Assembly: GCA_019751475.1 (NCBI GenBank)
Contig: JAIENH010000081.1
Location: 1-6,581, forward strand
Reading direction: 5' to 3'
Source: Cyclobacteriaceae bacterium
Lineage (GTDB): Bacteria; Bacteroidota; Bacteroidia; Cytophagales; Cyclobacteriaceae
DNA: 6,581 nucleotides
The notes beneath the pieces were generated by a model. The model was not told where the DNA came from. It saw nothing but the letters and a program-made list of their open reading frames with translations, and ran no database searches. Position 1 is the first letter of the stretch. Each line of letters starts with the position of its first letter. Positions 1 to 5,374 of the stretch are shown piece by piece. Position numbers and translations under genes: made by a program.

Positions 1-839
1 GTAGGCTGGATGGTGGCATTGTTAAAGCGGTCGCTAAACTGCTTCACACTATTATCATGCCCGGAAGCATTAGTTTTGCTTCCCCGCACTACTCCTCGCG
101 GCAGGTTCGTATCGAGGTCAATGTTCTTAAAGGTGGTGTCAATATCCCACCCGGAAAGAACTTTGGCAGCTTCCTGCACATCCTTTTCACGGAAGAGGAA
201 ATAGTCTCCAGGGTCGGTCACAGGTGGGAGAGTGCCTTCCAAGCCACGACCTATAGAGTACAATTCATGAAGTTCTCGTGCATAATTCTCTTGTGGTGCG
301 CCTTTCACGTTCAGGTTGCCATCCAGCAAGCGGAGCATGGCGTTGTCCACGCAAATCTTTTTGGTCAGTTCTTTGAAGTTGAATTTGATACCCGCTGTTT
401 TATCGAACGCAAATAATCTGAACAACTGATGCTGGAAATAAAGCGACCGGCTGTTGTCAACTTTTGACTGAATGGTGGTAAGTACTGTGTGGAAGAAGAA
501 AATCACCTTTTCGCGCACAGCATATGGAATGGATTGTCCAGCGGGCACGCCTTGTCCAATCATTTGGGCGAGCATCCAGCCTTTGAAAAATTCCTGCAAG
601 TCGCCATCACCACTGTTGGCATCTGTGGTGCCTGATACCACCCACTCTTTGTTGGTCTTAGGGTCGATGGGGGCAAGCGGTGTAGGCAACGGCTGCTGAA
701 AGAGTTGAGCCACCGCCTGCGCGGCCGTCAGGCCCGCGAAGGAATCGATTTGAGCTTTGGTGGGCCCAAAGGTGGCCCGGTGCAACAAGTGGGCGGCTCG
801 TTTGGGTCCTAATGTTCCTGATAATGATGGAAGCGGCAT
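1..839 (-). CDS. DUF1800 family protein, N-terminal part (runs off left edge)
   Basis: The minus strand is open from an ATG at 839-837 to the window edge: 279 complete codons with no stop, plus two bases. An in-frame TGA lies just upstream of the ATG, so this is the first possible start. Motifs typical of DUF1800 (PF08811) appear in order: HLLHRATFGPT (residues 17-27), an 'REKVIFFFHT' segment (109-118) matching the family's R-E/R-K-hydrophobic-FWH region, NYARELHELYSIG (185-197) and DVQEAAKVLSGW (220-231). Family members are usually about 450-600 aa, so roughly half is seen. The biochemical function of DUF1800 is not established. In Bacteroidota and Planctomycetes the gene often sits next to a DUF1501 gene, which here would lie beyond the left edge. 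The N-terminus has no clear signal peptide: it starts MPLPSLSGTLG and enters the domain within 20 residues. The family assignment is firm; the function is unknown. Confidence 0.9.
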   Translation of the reverse strand, partial: MPLPSLSGTLGPKRAAHLLHRATFGPTKAQIDSFAGLTAAQAVAQLFQQPLPTPLAPIDPKTNKEWVVSGTTDANSGDGDLQEFFKGWMLAQMIGQGVPAGQSIPYAVREKVIFFFHTVLTTIQSKVDNSRSLYFQHQLFRLFAFDKTAGIKFNFKELTKKICVDNAMLRLLDGNLNVKGAPQENYARELHELYSIGRGLEGTLPPVTDPGDYFLFREKDVQEAAKVLSGWDIDTTFKNIDLDTNLPRGVVRGSKTNASGHDNSVKQFSDRFNNATIQP

Positions 840-923
840 AGCAAAAATTCAATTGATGCAATTAATCCTCTAAAATGGTCAAATGATTAGCAATTTCAGT
901 TAAAGCGACATTATCACCGACTA

Positions 924-954
924 TTTGTATGTAATTTTCCTTCGGCTAAGTTTA
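924..954 (+). promoter_or_regulatory. Probable Bacteroidota-type promoter for the HMG-CoA lyase gene
   Basis: TTTG at 924-927 is followed after exactly 19 nt by TAAGTTTA at 947-954. This matches the known Bacteroidota sigma-factor consensus (-33 TTTG, -7 TAnnTTTG) at five of the six fixed -7 positions, with ideal spacing. Transcription would start near 961, giving a leader of about 44 nt before the ATG at 1005. The call rests on motif and spacing only. Confidence 0.5.
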
Positions 955-1004
955 CCAAATTGTTAAAGGTAGGGTAATGGATGTTTGTTGCTGAACTTTA
1001 AAAA

Positions 1005-1850
1005 ATGAAAATAATCGAATGCCCACGTGATGCGATGCAGGGAATGGAGCGATTCATTCCTACCCAAGATAAAATAAGATACCTCAATCAATTGGTGAAA
1101 GTCGGCTTCGATACCCTTGATGCCGGGAGCTTCGTTTCGCCCAAGGCGATTCCACAAATGCGCGATTCGGCTGAGGTATTTTCCAACATTGACCTCAGTG
1201 GCAGTCGCACCCGCTTGTTGGCCATTGTGGCAAACACCCGCGGAGCCGAAGAAGCCAGCCAGCATAGCAATATTACATATCTCGGCTTTCCTCTTTCTAT
1301 TTCAGAAACATTTCAGCAACGCAACACCAACAAGTCAATCGCGGAGGCGCTCACCACGCTGGATGAGATTCAGGAAATATGTACCCGTTCATCGAAGACG
1401 CTCGTCACCTACATCAGTATGGGCTTTGGCAATCCTTACGGTGATCCGTACTCTACCGATCATGTCCTTCAAATGATTGGCATCCTACAGACCATGGGTG
1501 TGCCCATTGTCTCCCTGGCCGACACGGTAGGCGCTGCTACTCCTGAGCAGATTAAGGAGTTGTATGGTCAGGCAGTGAAGTCATTCCCTCAACTGGAGTT
1601 TGGCGCTCATCTTCACTCATCACCTCAGAATGCCTGGGCAAAAATTGAAGCCGCTTTAGCGGCTGGCTGCCAGCGCTTTGACGGGGCGCTAAACGGCTTT
1701 GGAGGTTGCCCGATGGCCAATGATGCACTGGTGGGCAATCTTGCAACCGAAACAATTCTTTCATTTCTGAGTGAACGTGCCGTTGCCACCTCCATCAATA
1801 GAGAGGAATTTGCAAAGGCCATGCGCATCGCAAATGAAATCTTTGTCTAG
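1005..1850 (+). CDS. Hydroxymethylglutaryl-CoA lyase family protein
   Basis: This 281-aa protein is a DRE-TIM (HMGL-like) metallolyase. HMG-CoA lyase cleaves 3-hydroxy-3-methylglutaryl-CoA to acetoacetate and acetyl-CoA, the last step of leucine breakdown, in the cytoplasm. Visible motifs are CPRDAMQG (residues 6-13; R8 and D9 correspond to catalytic R41 and metal ligand D42 of the human enzyme), SFVSPKAIPQM (42-52), GAHLHS (200-205; H202 and H204 are the HxH metal ligands) and GFGGCPMA (231-238; C235 matches the active-site loop Cys, and N245 is the likely equivalent of the Asn ligand). The ATG at 1005 is preceded in frame by a TAA at 999-1001, which fixes the start. Length is close to the family norm of about 300. 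Several motifs differ from the human or Pseudomonas form: D39 stands where human E72 is, and S205 follows HxH instead of D. A related aldol-type lyase of the same superfamily is therefore possible. No other leucine-degradation gene is visible nearby. Confidence 0.87.
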   Translation: MKIIECPRDAMQGMERFIPTQDKIRYLNQLVKVGFDTLDAGSFVSPKAIPQMRDSAEVFSNIDLSGSRTRLLAIVANTRGAEEASQHSNITYLGFPLSISETFQQRNTNKSIAEALTTLDEIQEICTRSSKTLVTYISMGFGNPYGDPYSTDHVLQMIGILQTMGVPIVSLADTVGAATPEQIKELYGQAVKSFPQLEFGAHLHSSPQNAWAKIEAALAAGCQRFDGALNGFGGCPMANDALVGNLATETILSFLSERAVATSINREEFAKAMRIANEIFV

Positions 1851-1857
1851 CTCACCC

Positions 1858-2961
1858 TTACTTTAGTCGATACATCTTTCCAGGCAACGACACCACGGTA
1901 TTACTGAATTCAAGCGAGAGTAAAATAGAAGCGAGCGTACCCTGCGGCATGGCGAGTACGTGACTGAGATCGTCAATCATCATCGGTGATTTTTTTTCTT
2001 GCAGTGCTTTGATCACTTTTTGCTCCTCCGGCCCGAACTGTGGTAAGTCCAGTGTAAGTTGCTTTTCATCCGTTGTCCCTTCTGTCATCCAACCCATAAT
2101 GTATTCGAGGTCTTTCACAGATGTAAACAAATTTGCCTTGTTCGTTTTGATAAGCTTGTTGCAGCCTTCGGAATACGTCTGGCCAATATTTCCGGGCACG
2201 GCAAATACATCTTTGTTGTAGCTGTTGGCAATTTCAGCTGTGATCAATGCTCCACCTTTTTCTGCTGCTTCAACTACGATGAGTCCGTCACAAAGTCCCG
2301 CAATGATGCGGTTGCGTGCCGGGAAGTTATGCGCATCGGGTTGGGTGCCGAATGAGTTTTCTGTAATGAGTCCACCCTGGTTAATCATTTTCTTGGCGGT
2401 CTCTTTGTGCGCTGCCGGGTAGATCACGTCCAGACCACTGCCTAGTACGCCCACGGTTTGCAGGCCATGCTTCAAGGCCTGCTTGTGCGCATGAATGTCA
2501 ATACCATAAGCGAGTCCGCTGATCACCAGCACCTGGTGCGACTGAAGGTCGCCAATGATTTTCTCGACTTGATCTTTTCCATAGTCGGTGGCCTGTCGTG
2601 TTCCAACGATGGCGATGGTTTTGGTGTAGTTGAGGTTTACATTTCCTTTAGTGTAGAGTACGGCCGGGGCATCATCAATGCTTTTTAGCCTTGCCGGATA
2701 TGCCTTATCGATGAAGAAGAGAATAGTTACTTCTTCCCGTTCGGCTTTGCGCAATTCTTTTTCAGCTTTGTCAAATGTTTTGCCGGTGTGAATCGATTCG
2801 GCTGTAACATCACCGATGCCCGGTATTTTTATGAGTTTTCCTTTTGACTGCTTAAATACTTGTTCTGCCGAGCCGCAATAACTGATGAGTTGCTTCAGCA
2901 GAAAATCGCCAACGCCCGGCACAAAGTGCAGAGCCAGCATCGAAATGCGCTCGTGATCCAT
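1858..2961 (-). CDS. dprA: DNA-processing protein DprA
   Basis: This 367-aa protein has the full DprA/Smf architecture. DprA is a cytoplasmic protein that binds incoming single-stranded DNA during natural transformation and loads RecA on it. An N-terminal helix-hairpin-helix-type region contains IPGIGDVTAESI (residues 46-57). The Rossmann-fold DprA core spans about 80-290, with IVGTR (118-122), ISGLAYGIDIHAH (147-159), VLGSGLDVIYP (172-182), FPARNRIIAGL (213-223), GGALITAE (236-243) and VPG (255-257). A C-terminal winged-helix domain (about 303-367) ends in KMYRLK. Length matches complete homologues (E. coli Smf/DprA is 374 aa). An in-frame TAA directly abuts the ATG at 2961, so no longer start exists. 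The gene follows the MerR gene by 76 bp on the same strand and converges with the lyase gene, stop to stop, across 7 bp. In many bacteria dprA is housekeeping-like and does not by itself prove competence. Confidence 0.97.
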   Translation of the reverse strand: MDHERISMLALHFVPGVGDFLLKQLISYCGSAEQVFKQSKGKLIKIPGIGDVTAESIHTGKTFDKAEKELRKAEREEVTILFFIDKAYPARLKSIDDAPAVLYTKGNVNLNYTKTIAIVGTRQATDYGKDQVEKIIGDLQSHQVLVISGLAYGIDIHAHKQALKHGLQTVGVLGSGLDVIYPAAHKETAKKMINQGGLITENSFGTQPDAHNFPARNRIIAGLCDGLIVVEAAEKGGALITAEIANSYNKDVFAVPGNIGQTYSEGCNKLIKTNKANLFTSVKDLEYIMGWMTEGTTDEKQLTLDLPQFGPEEQKVIKALQEKKSPMMIDDLSHVLAMPQGTLASILLSLEFSNTVVSLPGKMYRLK

Positions 2962-3037
2962 TTACGCCCATTAAATAAACGGAATATGCCCTGTTGAGCA
3001 AATAGTGAGACAGAAATAATGAATGGAAAGCTGCCCT

Positions 3038-3376
3038 TTATTGCAGACGCTCTTTGACTTCGAGGAGAAATTTGCGGATGGTCTTAAGCGAATCGATCAT
3101 TTCCATCTTGTCTTTGATGGCCATAGCATCTTGCTTAAGCATTTCTTTGGCACCACTGAGGGTAAATCCTTTTTCTTTTACCAGGTGATAGATAACCCTG
3201 ATCTGGTCGATGTCTTCTTTGGTAAATTGGCGGTTGCCTTTGCGGTTTTTCTTTGGTTGGAGTATGTCAAACTCAGTTTCCCAGAAGCGAATAAGTGAGG
3301 GGGCTACATTAAACTGCTCGGCTACTTCACCGATCGAGTAATATAATTTTTCAATCTCTTTTTCTCTGTAAGCCAT
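3038..3376 (-). CDS. MerR family transcriptional regulator, short form without sensor domain
   Basis: A 112-aa cytoplasmic DNA-binding protein. The MerR winged helix-turn-helix is clear: YSIGEVAEQFNVAPSLIRFW (residues 13-32) is the HTH, with a wing at KKNRKGNRQFTKEDI (42-56) and a second helical pair at about 57-80 (KEKGFTLSGAKEML). Residues 81-112 are charged and helical with hydrophobic spacing, consistent with the antiparallel dimerisation coiled coil of MerR proteins. It contains no cysteine, so it cannot be a thiol-ligated metal sensor like MerR or CueR. It also lacks a larger ligand-binding domain. Its inducer and targets cannot be read from the sequence. It lies 76 bp upstream of dprA and 115 bp downstream of the CapA-like gene, all on one strand. 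Start: ATG at 3376, without an evident Shine-Dalgarno sequence, as is usual in this phylum. Confidence 0.93.
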   Translation of the reverse strand: MAYREKEIEKLYYSIGEVAEQFNVAPSLIRFWETEFDILQPKKNRKGNRQFTKEDIDQIRVIYHLVKEKGFTLSGAKEMLKQDAMAIKDKMEMIDSLKTIRKFLLEVKERLQ

Positions 3377-3491
3377 GAAGTATGTACGGGGTCGGGGTGT
3401 AGCGTTGTGGTCAACTGCTGATGCAAAGTAGCAATTCTTTTAAACTCCAAGCAACGAAGTGAAATTTATTTATTCGACAAGCTGTCAACAA

Positions 3492-4535
3492 TTATTTTGT
3501 GGATTTCCTCACCCATCCATCATCACTAATAGTGATAGGTGTCTCAGGAAAATCCTCTTGTGTAAGTTGCTGAATACGTTTTAATACGCGCTTTTCGGTA
3601 TCAATTTTCACTTTTATGCGCTCACTTTGATCGGTGGAGGTGATATGTGCCTGCAGGAACTCCCCGTTAGGGTTTGTGAATACTTTTATGATGGGCGCCA
3701 GGCCGTTGACACCGGTAATGTTCATACCGTACGTACAAAAGTTGCCGAGGCTGTAGGCAATGAAGCGGTTTTTATACACTTCAATGCCTCGTGTGTGGTG
3801 AGGGCCGTGACCAAATACAATATCCGCACCTGCATCAATCAAAACATGAGCAAAGTCATAGACGTTTCCCCGGTTTTCTCCATAGAATAACTCGGTTTTG
3901 CGCGGCACATGCTGATATTGTGGCCCCTCGGCACCACCGTGAAACGAAACCAGCACGATGTCAACCAGCGAATCAAGGTGTTGGATAATCTTTACAGCAC
4001 CTTTGTGGTCGTTTAGGTTTACACAGTTGCTGTTGGGAGCAAACGCAGCCATGCCAAACGTTACTCCGGCCTTTTGAAAGATTACGTAAGGCTTTTGAAG
4101 CTGGCCTGCAAACTCAATGCCCGCATCAGTCAATGTGCTCATCGTGCTTTTTCTGCCGATGTCACCAAAATCGCCTGCATGATTGTTGGCAACGCTCATT
4201 ACATCAAATCCTGCAGTAGTTAGATTTTGAACATAACTCACCGGTGTGCGGAAAACATAACATACTTTTGGGTCTTTGCATGTCTTAGGCGTGCCACCTT
4301 CGTTCATCAACACGCCCTCTAAGTTTCCGAATGTCACATCAGCGCCTTGTAAGATTGTTTGCACCTCACTCATCAATCCCTGACCATCGTTGGCCGGCAA
4401 GCTGCCAGAGTAGTTGCTGCCCATCATGATATCGCCTACACCGATCACAGAGACTGTGTCTTTCTTTTGTGCTGCAGTAATGCCGCACCAGCTGGTAATT
4501 CCAATGAGTAATAAGATTCTAACTATTTTTTTCAT
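3492..4535 (-). CDS. Secreted CapA family protein (PGA_cap metallophosphatase-like fold)
   Basis: This 347-aa protein belongs to the CapA/PgsA family (PF09587), related to calcineurin-like metallophosphatases and named for poly-gamma-glutamate capsule synthesis. Residues 1-22 form a Sec signal peptide (basic MKKIVR, hydrophobic core, TAA/Q cleavage site near 22-23). C17 is preceded by W, so a lipobox is unlikely. Family motifs appear in order: VGDIMMG (33-39), GNLEG (70-74), VANNHAGDFG (115-124), FHGGAE (198-203), FGHGPHH (241-247) and YSLGNF (261-266). Asp35, Asn71, Glu73, His119, His199 and His243/His246 are the likely metal- or substrate-site residues. Four cysteines remain in the mature part (86, 92, 171, 267), so disulfides are possible. 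The start is 30 bp after the stop of the beta-barrel-type gene upstream, suggesting one transcript. No capB or capC ligase gene is seen, so a role in polyglutamate synthesis is unproven; a periplasmic hydrolase or envelope role is equally possible. Confidence 0.9.
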   Translation of the reverse strand: MKKIVRILLLIGITSWCGITAAQKKDTVSVIGVGDIMMGSNYSGSLPANDGQGLMSEVQTILQGADVTFGNLEGVLMNEGGTPKTCKDPKVCYVFRTPVSYVQNLTTAGFDVMSVANNHAGDFGDIGRKSTMSTLTDAGIEFAGQLQKPYVIFQKAGVTFGMAAFAPNSNCVNLNDHKGAVKIIQHLDSLVDIVLVSFHGGAEGPQYQHVPRKTELFYGENRGNVYDFAHVLIDAGADIVFGHGPHHTRGIEVYKNRFIAYSLGNFCTYGMNITGVNGLAPIIKVFTNPNGEFLQAHITSTDQSERIKVKIDTEKRVLKRIQQLTQEDFPETPITISDDGWVRKSTK

Positions 4536-4565
4536 GTGTAAGTTGGAAATAGGAAGCGGTCAAGG

Positions 4566-5255
4566 TCATCGCTTACCTGTATTGAAAATAATGCCAATCG
4601 AGAATTCCAGTCCGGTGAAATCTACTTTGGCATCGGGGTAGTCGGCCTGCACCGTTTGGTTATTGCCACCCAGCGTACCGCCCGTGTAGCTTCCTTTCAG
4701 GGGGATTTTGCTTTCCCCCATTAAGTAGTTTGTTTCAATGGAAAATCCCCACTGGCGGGTCACATCAATGGTTAGCTCCACACCGCCATGATAGCCGATG
4801 CCAGGTTTGTTTTGAAAGGTGAATTGCGAATTGGCCACATCCCATTTTTCGAATTCTCGAATGGCTCTGTCCAGGTTGCCATAGTTCAAATGCTGATCGA
4901 AAGCAAAAAAGAAAAAGCCCCCAGCTTTAATATCCAATTGCACGCCCTTGCCGGGAATTTTGAATACAATTTCAGCAGGTATAAACACAGTAAAATTCGG
5001 GCCAGTTAGTGCTGACTTACTTTCAAATGGTAAGTCAATTACATTGAGTCCCGCCATACGATAAAGCGAGGCACCTGTCTCAAGTGCAATGTTCCTGCTC
5101 AAATCAACCCCTATGCCACGGATAGAGAAAGGGCTGATGGGTGTGGAGAAATAGCCGTTTCTTGGAATGAAGTAGGAGAATGAAAGTCCTACATTCTGAG
5201 CGTGGGCACCATGCGAGGCGATCACAACAACAAAAAATAGAAAAACCCTCTTCAT
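4566..5255 (-). CDS. Secreted hypothetical protein, probable outer-membrane beta-barrel
   Basis: This 229-aa protein, counted from the ATG at 5255, is not assigned to a named family. Residues 1-19 form a clear Sec signal peptide (MKR, then a Phe/Val-rich core, ending AHA before Q20). The mature part is rich in alternating polar/hydrophobic stretches with aromatic residues and Gly/Asn turns, for example near 43-66, 87-98, 105-119, 154-178 and 212-224. This fits an 8- to 10-strand outer-membrane barrel of the OmpW/PorT-like kind. The last strand ends at F224, followed by NTGKR. A TTG at 5270 would add only five residues (MPKKV) in front of a complete signal peptide, so ATG 5255 is preferred. 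It is the first gene of the minus-strand series and is followed 30 bp later by the CapA-like gene. The envelope location is a confident inference; the function is unknown. Confidence 0.8.
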   Translation of the reverse strand: MKRVFLFFVVVIASHGAHAQNVGLSFSYFIPRNGYFSTPISPFSIRGIGVDLSRNIALETGASLYRMAGLNVIDLPFESKSALTGPNFTVFIPAEIVFKIPGKGVQLDIKAGGFFFFAFDQHLNYGNLDRAIREFEKWDVANSQFTFQNKPGIGYHGGVELTIDVTRQWGFSIETNYLMGESKIPLKGSYTGGTLGGNNQTVQADYPDAKVDFTGLEFSIGIIFNTGKR

Positions 5256-5315
5256 CACTTTTTTCGGCAAGGTACTACGGATCGTCTAAATGTTGCGTTG
5301 TAAAAACCGCTTATC

Positions 5316-5325
5316 CAAATATTTG
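5316..5325. promoter_or_regulatory. Perfect 10-bp palindrome CAAATATTTG in the divergent promoter region
   Basis: The palindrome lies near the middle of the 119-bp gap between the divergent starts at 5255 and 5375. Each arm reads TTTG on its own strand, so it could supply a -33 element in both directions, or be a small operator. It is AT-rich and short, so a chance origin is possible. Confidence 0.3.
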
Positions 5326-5355
5326 ATCCCGCGTTGACGGATTGTTTTAAATTAG
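5322..5355 (+). promoter_or_regulatory. Possible promoter for the lipoprotein amidohydrolase gene
   Basis: TTTG at 5322-5325 is followed after 22 nt by TAAATTAG at 5348-5355, which matches five of the six fixed positions of the Bacteroidota -7 motif TAnnTTTG. The spacing is slightly longer than the usual 19-21. Initiation near 5362 would leave a leader of about 13 nt before the ATG at 5375. This is a weak call based on motif only. Confidence 0.3.
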
Positions 5356-5374
5356 CATTCTTAAAAATCATTTC

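Noticed and set aside
57..416. Plus-strand open frame of 119 codons over the DUF1800 gene
   Set aside because: It is antisense to a gene with clear DUF1800 motifs, and its translation has no recognisable domain.
851..863. Inverted repeat AATTG-ATG-CAATT upstream of the DUF1800 start
   Set aside because: Five AT-rich base pairs are expected by chance, and the repeat has no T-tract or promoter alignment.
977..1001. Two tiny overlapping ORFs (ATG at 977, five codons; ATG at 981, six codons) in the lyase leader
   Set aside because: They are too short, have no run of a regulatory amino acid and no associated attenuator hairpin, so chance ORFs are more likely than leader peptides.
2972..3002. Possible minus-strand promoter for dprA (TTTG-N19-TTTATTTA)
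   Set aside because: The spacing is good, but the -7 element matches only four of six fixed positions in an AT-rich gap.
3476..3486. Short hairpin GACA-AGC-TGTC just after the CapA-like stop, as a possible terminator
   Set aside because: The uninterrupted stem is only 4 bp, and no T-run follows on the minus strand.
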